The position numbers and the translations under genes were made by a program. The notes below the pieces were generated by a model. The model saw only the letters and a list, made by a program, of their open reading frames with translations. It was not told the origin of the DNA and did not search any database. Positions 1 to 4,353 of a DNA stretch of 6,707 nt are shown piece by piece. Within the stretch, counting starts at the first letter, position 1; the number at the start of each line of letters is the position of its first letter. This DNA is from an uncultured Clostridia bacterium (GTDB taxonomy: Bacteria; Bacillota; Clostridia; Lachnospirales; CAG-274), in the NCBI GenBank assembly GCA_947629215.1, contig CANRCU010000132.1, positions 1 to 6,707 on the forward strand, in the 5' to 3' direction.

Positions 1-929
1 ACATTAAAAAAGGCTTTGCAGACCTTATCGGCAATACACCTATTTCCGAAATATCCAACTACGCAAACAGCGTCGGTGTCACAGACGCCGTATTGCTTGC
101 CAAACTGGAATATTTCAATCCCGCAGGCAGCGTTAAAGACAGAATAGCCCTTGCAATGATAGAGGACGCCGAAAAGAAAGGTATCTTAAGACCCGGCGCG
201 ACCATTATCGAACCCACATCGGGCAACACGGGCATAGGTTTGGCAGCCGTTGCCGCCGCAAAAGGCTATAAGGCAATACTTACACTGCCCGAAACAATGA
301 GTATCGAAAGACGTAATCTGCTCAGGGCTTACGGCGCAGAGCTTGTACTCACCGAAGGCGCGCTCGGTATGAAAGGCGCTATTGCAAAGGCAGACGAGCT
401 GAATAAACAAATCGAAGGCTCCGTGATACTCGGTCAGTTCGTTAACCCCGCAAACCCCGCCGCGCATAAAGCAACAACGGGTCCCGAAATTTGGAAAGAT
501 ACAGACGGAAAAGTCGATATTTTTGTTGCGGGCGTCGGTACGGGCGGTACCGTAACGGGCGTCGGTGAGTATCTGAAGGAAAAAAATCCCAACGTCAAGA
601 TCATTGCGGTCGAACCCGAAACAAGCCCCGTGCTTTCCGAGGGAAAATCGGGAAAACACGGTATACAGGGTATCGGCGCAGGCTTTGTACCCGAAACGCT
701 TGACACCGGCATTTATGACGAGGTATTTAAAGTATCCGATAAAGATGCCTTTGCTCAAGGCAAAAAATTTGCCGTGACCGAGGGACTGTTGGTCGGTATC
801 TCTTCGGGCGCTGCGCTTTATGCGGCTGCCGAAATAGCAAAACGCCCCGAAAATAAGGGCAAAACAATAGTTGCTCTGCTCCCCGATTCGGGCGACAGAT
901 ATTTGTCCACACCAATGTTTTCGGAATAA
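1..929 (+). CDS. cysK: Cysteine synthase A (O-acetylserine sulfhydrylase), 5'-partial
   Basis: PLP-dependent enzyme that makes L-cysteine from O-acetyl-L-serine and sulfide in the cytoplasm. The reading frame is open from the window edge (first full codon at 3, reading IKKGFADLIGNTP). About 308 residues are visible, and family members are about 300-310, so only a few N-terminal codons are missing; the ATT/TTG-like starts further in are not real starts. Family signatures seen in order: the PLP lysine in NPAGSVKDR (Lys codon 135-137), the substrate loop TSGNTG, the loop TLPETMSIERR, the glycine-rich phosphate-binding loop GVGTGGT, the GIQGIGAGFVP segment, SSGAA near the pyridine nitrogen, and the C-terminal LPDSGDRYLST. 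The gene is convergent with rplT and they share a terminator. Its promoter and any cysteine- or sulfur-dependent control lie outside the window. CysK rather than CysM is favoured by the GFVP and RYLST motifs; cystathionine beta-synthase is unlikely because there is no CBS domain. Confidence 0.95.
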   Translation, partial: IKKGFADLIGNTPISEISNYANSVGVTDAVLLAKLEYFNPAGSVKDRIALAMIEDAEKKGILRPGATIIEPTSGNTGIGLAAVAAAKGYKAILTLPETMSIERRNLLRAYGAELVLTEGALGMKGAIAKADELNKQIEGSVILGQFVNPANPAAHKATTGPEIWKDTDGKVDIFVAGVGTGGTVTGVGEYLKEKNPNVKIIAVEPETSPVLSEGKSGKHGIQGIGAGFVPETLDTGIYDEVFKVSDKDAFAQGKKFAVTEGLLVGISSGAALYAAAEIAKRPENKGKTIVALLPDSGDRYLSTPMFSE

Positions 930-935
930 TACATC

Positions 936-971
936 AAAAAAAACGGCAAGGAACAACCTTAGCCGTTTTTT
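936..971. terminator. Bidirectional intrinsic terminator between cysK and rplT
   Basis: A run of A, then CGGC AAGG, a five-base AACAA loop, CCTT, a bulged A, GCCG and a run of six T. CGGC pairs with GCCG, AAGG with CCTT, and the flanking A and T runs pair or act as the U tract. Because the stem is flanked by A on the left and T on the right, it can stop transcription from cysK (plus) and from rplT (minus), whose stop codons lie 7 bp and 14 bp away. Confidence 0.85.
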
Positions 972-984
972 GTTATTTCTTTTA

Positions 985-1338
985 TCAAAGAGCTGCCTTT
1001 GCGGTATCTACCAACTTTGTGAAAGCTGCCGCATCGGATACAGCCAAATCCGCAAGCATTTTTCTGTTTAAATTAACGCCCGCATTTTTAAGACCGTTCA
1101 TAAACTTGCTGTATGACAGACCGTTAAGCCTTGCGGCAGCATTTATACGAACTATCCAAAGCCTTCTGTAAGCGCGCTTTGTCTGCTTTCTGCCTGCAAA
1201 GCTGTGAGCCATTGCCTTCATAACAGACTGTTTTGCCACTCTGTATTGCTTGCTTCTTGCGCCAAAATAACCCTTGGCCATTTTCAAAACTTTCTTATGC
1301 CTTTTACGCGCGTTCAATGCGCCTTTAACTCTTGCCAT
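985..1338 (-). CDS. rplT: Large ribosomal subunit protein bL20
   Basis: Primary 23S rRNA-binding protein needed early in 50S assembly, and in Firmicutes and enterobacteria also the repressor of its own operon through binding to the infC leader mRNA. The product has 117 residues, the usual length. It begins MARVKGALNARKRHKKVLKMAKGY, shortened here to its hallmark MARVKG...RKRHKK basic N-terminal extension, followed by the globular part with AYRRLWIVRINAAAR and the NLNRKMLADLAV segment, all typical of bL20. The ATG at 1338 is preceded by TAAGGAGGA (1347-1355), and the TAA of rpmI is the first part of this ribosome binding site. With only 14 bp between the genes, translation of rplT is probably coupled to rpmI. 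It is the last gene of the operon and ends at the terminator shared with cysK. Confidence 0.98.
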   Translation of the reverse strand: MARVKGALNARKRHKKVLKMAKGYFGARSKQYRVAKQSVMKAMAHSFAGRKQTKRAYRRLWIVRINAAARLNGLSYSKFMNGLKNAGVNLNRKMLADLAVSDAAAFTKLVDTAKAAL

Positions 1339-1352
1339 TTTTCAAGTCCTCC

Positions 1353-1550
1353 TTAGATATACGGTAAACAACGTTTCATCTGCTTAACATTTGTCTTATC
1401 CACCAAGTCAGACTTACGCAGATCTCTTAATCTTTTGGTATTCTTTTTTGTAAGAATATGCTGCTTATTTGCCTTTGTCTTTTTAAGCTTGCCCGAACCC
1501 GTTACGGAAATTCTTTTGGCAACAGCTTTTCTTGTCTTTAATTTAGACAT
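1353..1550 (-). CDS. rpmI: Large ribosomal subunit protein bL35
   Basis: Small basic 50S protein of 65 residues, the usual family length, starting MSKLKTRKAVAKR and containing the TGSGKLKK, HILTKK and KRLRDLRK stretches diagnostic of bL35. The start chosen is the ATG at 1548-1550, preceded by AAGGAGGA (1558-1565) with a 7-nt spacer. The frame stays open upstream to 1676, but that extension would run through the 3' end of infC and has no ribosome binding site. The gene lies 34 bp after infC and 14 bp before rplT, the conserved infC-rpmI-rplT order. No internal promoter was seen, so it is expected to be expressed from the infC promoter and be subject to the same leader control by bL20. Confidence 0.97.
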   Translation of the reverse strand: MSKLKTRKAVAKRISVTGSGKLKKTKANKQHILTKKNTKRLRDLRKSDLVDKTNVKQMKRCLPYI

Positions 1551-1584
1551 TGTAAAATCCTCCTTAATAAAACTGAAATATAAC

Positions 1585-2091
1585 TCATGCTTTGGGCGCC
1601 AAGAACATAGCCATGGTCTTAGCCTCCATTTTGGGGGGCTTTTCGACGATGCCGTATTCCTCGACCTGTTTTGCAAAATCGTCCATCATGCCTATAGCCA
1701 CATCCGTGCGTCCAAGCTCTCTACCTCTGAATCGAATGCTGACCTTGACTTTGTTGCCATCTTTAAGGAACTTTAAAGCATTCTTGACTTTGACCTGAAT
1801 ATCGTGTTTGTCAATGTTAGGAGATAACCTCAGCTCCTTGACAGCAATGGTCTTTTGTCTTTTGCGCGCTTCTTTTTCACGCTTTGCCTGATCGAACTTG
1901 TATTTGCTGTAATCCATTATCTTGCACACAGGCGGCTTTGCCTGCGGTGATATTTTGACCAAGTCCATATTTTTTTCATCTGCCAGCTTTTGAGCCTCTC
2001 TTGCCGACATTATGCCCAACTGTTCGCCGTCGTTGCTGATCAAACGGATCTCTTTATCCCTTATCTGCTCGTTTATCATTAAATCAGTAAT
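1585..2091 (-). CDS. infC: Translation initiation factor IF-3 (AUU start)
   Basis: IF-3 binds the 30S subunit, keeps it apart from 50S and proofreads the start codon and initiator tRNA. Two domains are visible: the N-terminal domain to about residue 75 (LMINEQIRDKEIRLI, LADEKNMDLVKISPQAKPPVCKIMDYSKYKFDQ) and, after a lysine/arginine-rich linker, the C-terminal domain (VKELRLSPNIDKHDI, KVKVSIRFRGRE, PKMEAKTMAMFLAPKA). Length with the proposed start is 168 residues, normal for the family. A GTG at 2100 is in frame but lies inside the ribosome binding site AGGAGGTG (2098-2105), so it cannot be used with it. The in-frame ATT at 2089-2091, 6 nt after that site, fits much better and matches the AUU start known for infC in Bacillus and Escherichia coli. 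It is the first gene of the operon with rpmI and rplT. Confidence 0.96.
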   Translation of the reverse strand: MTDLMINEQIRDKEIRLISNDGEQLGIMSAREAQKLADEKNMDLVKISPQAKPPVCKIMDYSKYKFDQAKREKEARKRQKTIAVKELRLSPNIDKHDIQVKVKNALKFLKDGNKVKVSIRFRGRELGRTDVAIGMMDDFAKQVEEYGIVEKPPKMEAKTMAMFLAPKA

Positions 2092-2105
2092 AGCAGACAC
2101 CTCCT
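2089..2105 (-). promoter_or_regulatory. infC ribosome binding site and AUU initiation codon
   Basis: On the minus strand this reads AGGAGGTG TCTGCT ATT. The first eight bases fully match the anti-Shine-Dalgarno sequence and the spacer to ATT is 6 nt. The GTG that would give a longer protein is part of the ribosome binding site. In well-studied infC genes an AUU start lets IF-3 repress its own translation, because IF-3 discriminates against non-AUG starts; applying that here is inference from the sequence pattern. Confidence 0.85.
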
Positions 2106-2260
2106 AAAATTTTATTTTTAACATTGACTGCAAAAAAAAGCAGTGCGTAAAGCCTGCTCCGAAATTCATTGACACATACACCCCATGCGGGTCTTATGAA
2201 AATGACTGACCTTAAAGCCGTCTGCCGTAAGGTGAGAAGTAGAGCTTCTTCTTTACAGAT
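2092..2260 (-). ncRNA. infC operon leader RNA, probable L20-type autoregulatory leader
   Basis: About 170 nt separate the promoter from the infC start, and they fold into several elements. The 5' hairpin pairs GTAA plus AGAAG (2256-2248) with CTTCT plus TTAC (2239-2227), with a bulged CACC. A middle region contains GGTC/GACC and CCC-GCAT-GGG pairings (about 2206-2181). An intrinsic terminator follows at 2160-2132. Leaders of this position and layout in Firmicutes bind bL20 and cause premature termination when free bL20 is in excess. The family assignment rests on gene context and the terminator, not on a covariance model search. The start point is estimated from the promoter and is uncertain by a few bases. 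Confidence 0.65.
2132..2160 (-). terminator. Attenuator terminator in the infC leader
   Basis: Reading the minus strand, GGAGCAG GC, loop TTTAC, GC, bulged A, CTGCT and then seven more T. AGCAG pairs with CTGCT, the inner GC with GC, and the two leading G can pair with U. It sits about 40 nt before the infC start codon, inside the leader, so it can only act as an attenuator. The CTGC of its 3' arm can alternatively pair with GCAG at 2131-2128, which would break the stem. Confidence 0.75.
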
Positions 2261-2264
2261 ACAT

Positions 2265-2293
2265 ATTATAGCACGCCATGAGCGTATTGTCAA
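2265..2293 (-). promoter_or_regulatory. Sigma-A promoter of the infC-rpmI-rplT operon
   Basis: Perfect consensus on the minus strand: TTGACA (2293-2288), a 17-nt spacer and TATAAT (2270-2265). The expected transcript starts near 2256-2260. Such a strong promoter fits a ribosomal protein operon that is held in check by leader attenuation. Confidence 0.92.
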
Positions 2294-2333
2294 CCACAAT
2301 AATAAATTTTTTTCCAAAAATGTAAGATCATGC

Positions 2334-2362
2334 TTGACATATCCGTTGAGTTGTGATATGCT
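2334..2362 (+). promoter_or_regulatory. Strong promoter of the DUF3793-DUF2325-flavodoxin cluster
   Basis: TTGACA (2334-2339), a 17-nt spacer and TATGCT (2357-2362), preceded directly by TGA, which makes an extended -10. Transcription would start near 2368-2370. The core is close to consensus, so low expression would have to come from repression; the first DtxR-like box begins at about the start point. It is divergent from the infC promoter, with 40 bp between the two -35 elements. Confidence 0.85.
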
Positions 2363-2370
2363 ATATATGG

Positions 2371-2389
2371 TTAGTTTAGGCTAACTATA
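2371..2389. promoter_or_regulatory. DtxR/IdeR-type operator, box 1
   Basis: TTAGTTTAGGCTAACTATA matches the DtxR box consensus TWAGGTTAGSCTAACCTWA at 16 of 19 positions, including an intact TTAG-G-CTAA core. The box is also embedded in a longer inverted repeat: the 12-bp arms 2363-2374 and 2381-2392 differ at one position and are separated by 6 bp. It covers the predicted transcription start just after the -10, a position where a bound repressor would block RNA polymerase. Confidence 0.75.
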
Positions 2390-2404
2390 TATTTTGTACT
2401 TTGG

Positions 2405-2423
2405 TTAGGCAAGGCTAACTTAA
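2405..2423. promoter_or_regulatory. DtxR/IdeR-type operator, box 2
   Basis: TTAGGCAAGGCTAACTTAA matches the DtxR box consensus at 16 of 19 positions and shows GTTAG/CTAAC arms separated by 6 bp. Together with the two preceding G it is 16/21 identical to the equivalent stretch of box 1 and lies 34 bp further along in the same orientation. It falls in the 5' untranslated region just before the ribosome binding site of the DUF3793 gene, so it may act as a second binding site or a roadblock. Confidence 0.72.
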
Positions 2424-2443
2424 ATATTACGGGGGTCGATAAT

Positions 2444-3019
2444 ATGAGTATCGAAGTTTTTTTGGCATATTACTGCGCGCCGGCATTAGCGGGTATAAAA
2501 CCCGCAAATATTGCCGCATATACCGAATCGACGGATCCTTACATCCTGTCGGAGATCGAAGAACTCAATAGCATTTTGAACGAAAAAGATATTTATATAG
2601 AGATCTTATATGAATGTCCGGAAAGAATTTTAATGATGCTTTATCGACGCAAATATCTTTTCAAATATCTGAATACTCCGCCTATAAGAGAGCTGCTTAG
2701 AAAATATGATTATCCCGAACGGTTTTCTTTGCAAAAATACCTTGAGTTTTTAAAAAGACGCATTGCTTCGGGGTATGCGGATAAGGGCAAATTTCCGCAT
2801 GAGATAGGCGCGTTTTTGGGTTATCCGATACACGATATATACGGGTTTATCGATCACCGTGACAAAGATTGCCTGCTTACAGGCGAATGGAAAGTATATG
2901 CCGACGCGGATAATGCGAAAAAACTGTTTTGCAGATATACAGCCTGCCGTAAGGCGGTAGTGAAACGTATAAATGAGGGTAAAACTCTTAAAGAATTATT
3001 TTGCACGGTACACAGATAA
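2444..3019 (+). CDS. DUF3793 family protein, first gene of an iron-type operon
   Basis: Product of 191 residues without signal peptide or clear membrane segment, so probably cytoplasmic. It is recognised as DUF3793 by the N-terminal CAPALAGIKPAN block (residues 11-22) and the C-terminal FPHEIGAFLGYP (117-128), GFI (134-136) and TGEWKVY (146-152) blocks, followed by CRY and a second cysteine (C163, C168). The molecular function of the family is unknown. The ATG is preceded by a G-rich ribosome binding site, GGGGG at 2431-2435, 8 nt away. It follows a strong promoter and two DtxR-like boxes, which suggests repression by metal-loaded repressor. The next gene starts 13 bp on, and this gene's stop codon overlaps that gene's ribosome binding site. 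The linkage to flavodoxin and a DtxR-type regulator suggests a role in iron limitation or iron handling; that is inference. Confidence 0.88.
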   Translation: MSIEVFLAYYCAPALAGIKPANIAAYTESTDPYILSEIEELNSILNEKDIYIEILYECPERILMMLYRRKYLFKYLNTPPIRELLRKYDYPERFSLQKYLEFLKRRIASGYADKGKFPHEIGAFLGYPIHDIYGFIDHRDKDCLLTGEWKVYADADNAKKLFCRYTACRKAVVKRINEGKTLKELFCTVHR

Positions 3020-3032
3020 GGAGAGCTGAACA

Positions 3033-3323
3033 ATGAGTATTGTAATTATCGGCGGACATGACAGGATGCATTGTCAATATAAAGAAATATGCAAAAAGCA
3101 TGGTTGCAAATGTAAAGTGTTTACACACTGTCCCGCAAACTTTAAAGATCAAATAGGCAGTCCCGATGTCATTGTAGTGTTTACAAGCACGGTCGCGCAT
3201 AAAATGCTTAATGTAGCCTCTGTCCAAGCCAAAAGAGCAGGTGCGTGCATACTGCATTGTACATCTTCAAGCGCCTATGCCTTAAACGACGCCTTAAAAA
3301 AATATTTTTCGGAGGCAAATTAA
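3033..3323 (+). CDS. DUF2325 family protein, small and Cys/His-rich
   Basis: Product of 96 residues, recognised as DUF2325 by MSIVIIGGHDRM at the start (a beta strand plus GG turn like that of a Rossmann-type fold), CQYKEICKKHG, and SPDVIVVFTSTVAHKM in the middle. No function is established for the family. It contains seven cysteines (14, 20, 25, 27, 33, 72, 76) and six histidines (9, 13, 23, 32, 56, 75), including C-K-C and H-C pairs, an unusual density for so short a cytoplasmic protein; metal or cluster binding is possible but unproven. The ATG at 3033 follows GGAG (3020-3023) with a 9-nt spacer, and the TAA of the DUF3793 gene overlaps the ribosome binding site, so the two genes are almost certainly co-transcribed and translationally coupled. 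Confidence 0.85.
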   Translation: MSIVIIGGHDRMHCQYKEICKKHGCKCKVFTHCPANFKDQIGSPDVIVVFTSTVAHKMLNVASVQAKRAGACILHCTSSSAYALNDALKKYFSEAN

Positions 3324-3397
3324 ACTTATTATACCGAACATGAAACAATATTGTCTTTTGATAATATGTTAATATATTTTAAAGGAGGTTTTTACTT

Positions 3398-3829
3398 ATG
3401 AGTAAAACAGCAATTATTTATTGGAGCGGTACAGGCAATACCGAAGCCATGGCGGCAGCTGTGCTTGACGGCGCAAAAGAGGTCAACAGCGAAACTCGGC
3501 TTTTCGGTGTTTCGGAAATAACCGCAGATGAAGCGGCGAAATATGACACCTTGATATTGGGCTGTCCCGCTATGGGTTCTGAGGTCTTGGAGGAAAGCGA
3601 ATTTGAACCGTTCTTTACCGAGCTTGAACCACAGCTTTCGGAAAAAAATATTGCACTCTTCGGCTCATACGGTTGGGGCGACGGCGAATGGATGCGAAAT
3701 TGGGCAGAACGTGTAAAAGCGGCAGGTGCAAAGTTAGTTGAAAACGAGGGTATTATCGCAAACGAAACACCGGATGACGACATATTGTCCATATGCACGG
3801 AGTTGGGAAAAAAAGCTGCGGGGCTGTAA
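3398..3829 (+). CDS. Short-chain flavodoxin
   Basis: FMN-binding electron carrier of 143 residues that can replace ferredoxin, typically when iron is scarce. It closely resembles the Clostridium beijerinckii flavodoxin. The FMN phosphate loop SGTGNT is at residues 10-15, the isoalloxazine-binding loop GCPAMGSEVLEESEFEPF at 55-72 (methionine 59), and the second flavin loop FGSYGWGDGEWM with tryptophan 92 at 87-98. A serine (61) stands where C. beijerinckii has Asp58 after the redox-active glycine, which may shift redox potential. The ribosome binding site AAAGGAGG (3381-3388) is strong, with a 9-nt spacer. The 74-bp gap after DUF2325 has no terminator and is AT-rich. A weak promoter there cannot be excluded, but I see no convincing -35/-10 pair and no DtxR box, so co-transcription with the two upstream genes is the simpler reading. 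Confidence 0.95.
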   Translation: MSKTAIIYWSGTGNTEAMAAAVLDGAKEVNSETRLFGVSEITADEAAKYDTLILGCPAMGSEVLEESEFEPFFTELEPQLSEKNIALFGSYGWGDGEWMRNWAERVKAAGAKLVENEGIIANETPDDDILSICTELGKKAAGL

Positions 3830-3832
3830 CGC

Positions 3833-3865
3833 AAAAAGGGGCGTTGTTTTCAACAGCCCCCTTTT
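3833..3865. terminator. Bidirectional intrinsic terminator between flavodoxin and the DtxR-family gene
   Basis: AAAAGGGGC GTTG, TTTT loop, CAAC A GCCCCC TTTT. GTTG pairs with CAAC, GGGGC with GCCCC, and the A and T runs flank the stem on both sides. It lies 3 bp after each stop codon of two convergent genes, so it serves both. Confidence 0.88.
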
Positions 3866-3868
3866 CAT

Positions 3869-4243
3869 TTATTTTATACCTTTTTCCGCAAGGTAGGCTT
3901 TAAGTTTTTCAAAACTTTCCTCGCTTATATCGTGTTCTATTTTGCAGCTGTCGTCATAGGCGGTTTTTTCGCCCACGCCAAGCGCCATAAGCGCCTTTGC
4001 TATCAGTTTGTGGCGTTCGTATATTTTTTCGGCTATCGCCATGCCTTTTTCGGTAAGATATATACCGCCGTCGTTATCCACAACGACATAGCCCTCTTGT
4101 CTGAAGCCCTTCATTGCGACCGAAACGCTTGCCTTTGTGAAAGAGAGCTCGTTGGCTATATCTATACTGCGTACAGTGCCTTTTTTTTCCTTGAGCATAA
4201 GTATAGCTTCAAGATAATTTTCGGCTGATTCTTTTATTTGCAT
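3869..4243 (-). CDS. DtxR/MntR-family metal-dependent repressor
   Basis: DNA-binding regulator of 124 residues with an N-terminal winged helix (about 5-65; HTH SIDIANELSFTKASVSVAMKG at 26-46) and the metal-binding/dimerisation helices behind it. The SH3-like C-terminal domain of DtxR is absent, as in MntR and many clostridial members. Ligand positions by alignment from memory: Asn9 and Glu12 in AENYLEAI, His78, and Cys100-Lys-Ile-Glu103-His104. The Cys-x-x-Glu-His pattern is that of DtxR/IdeR (Cys102, Glu105, His106); MntR has Glu99 at the cysteine site, so iron is the likelier effector. The ATG at 4241-4243 is chosen because GGGGGG lies 8 nt upstream; the frame could extend to 4288 but would begin inside the promoter. 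It is convergent with the flavodoxin gene and a good candidate to bind the two boxes at 2371-2423. No such box is seen at its own promoter. Confidence 0.92.
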   Translation of the reverse strand: MQIKESAENYLEAILMLKEKKGTVRSIDIANELSFTKASVSVAMKGFRQEGYVVVDNDGGIYLTEKGMAIAEKIYERHKLIAKALMALGVGEKTAYDDSCKIEHDISEESFEKLKAYLAEKGIK

Positions 4244-4266
4244 TTCATGTTCCCCCCATATATCAA

Positions 4267-4295
4267 AGTTTACCACAATACAGACCAAATGTCAA
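4267..4295 (-). promoter_or_regulatory. Promoter of the DtxR-family regulator gene
   Basis: Minus strand: TTGACA (4295-4290), a 17-nt spacer and TAAACT (4272-4267) preceded by TGG, an extended -10. Its -35 lies 6 bp from the -35 of the divergent degV promoter. Confidence 0.75.
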
Positions 4296-4301
4296 ATACA
4301 C

Positions 4302-4330
4302 TTGACCTTGACCTTTAATTTTGTTATGAT
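4302..4330 (+). promoter_or_regulatory. Promoter of the degV-family gene
   Basis: TTGACC (4302-4307), a 17-nt spacer and TATGAT (4325-4330) preceded by TGT, an extended -10. The transcript would start near 4337, leaving only about 17 nt before the ATG. A second TTGACC directly abuts the first (4308-4313) but is spaced too close to the -10. ACTTGACC (4300-4307) is exactly repeated in inverted orientation as GGTCAAGT at 4345-4352. Confidence 0.75.
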
Positions 4331-4353
4331 TATCAGAAAGAGGAGGTCAAGTC

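Noticed and set aside
186..956. Long open frame on the minus strand opposite cysK
   Set aside because: No recognisable protein motif; it is a shadow of the clear CysK coding sequence on the other strand and crosses the terminator.
1551..1676. N-terminal extension of the bL35 frame back to 1676
   Set aside because: It overlaps the 3' end of infC, has no ribosome binding site, and bL35 is normally about 65 residues, exactly what the ATG at 1550 gives.
2098..2100. GTG as the infC start
   Set aside because: It is part of the AGGAGGTG ribosome binding site; the in-frame ATT 6 nt after that site fits the spacing and the known biology of infC.
2128..2144. ACTGC-T8-GCAGT hairpin as the infC leader terminator
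   Set aside because: Its T run is in the loop rather than after the stem; the AGCAG/CTGCT hairpin just upstream places the T run correctly. The alternative pairing is kept only as a possible competing structure.
2371..2423. Fur box instead of DtxR box
   Set aside because: The GATAAT-type hexamer repeats of Fur sites are not seen, while GTTAG/CTAAC arms and the TTAGGCTAA core follow the DtxR pattern, and a DtxR-family gene is nearby.
3324..3397. Separate promoter for the flavodoxin gene
   Set aside because: The gap is AT-rich with several TATAAT-like strings, but I could not pair any with a reasonable -35 at proper spacing, and no DtxR box is present.
4244..4288. Longer DtxR-family protein starting at 4288
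   Set aside because: The 15 extra residues would be read from the promoter region (the -10 at 4267-4272 lies inside them), whereas the inner ATG has a G-rich ribosome binding site and matches the usual family start.
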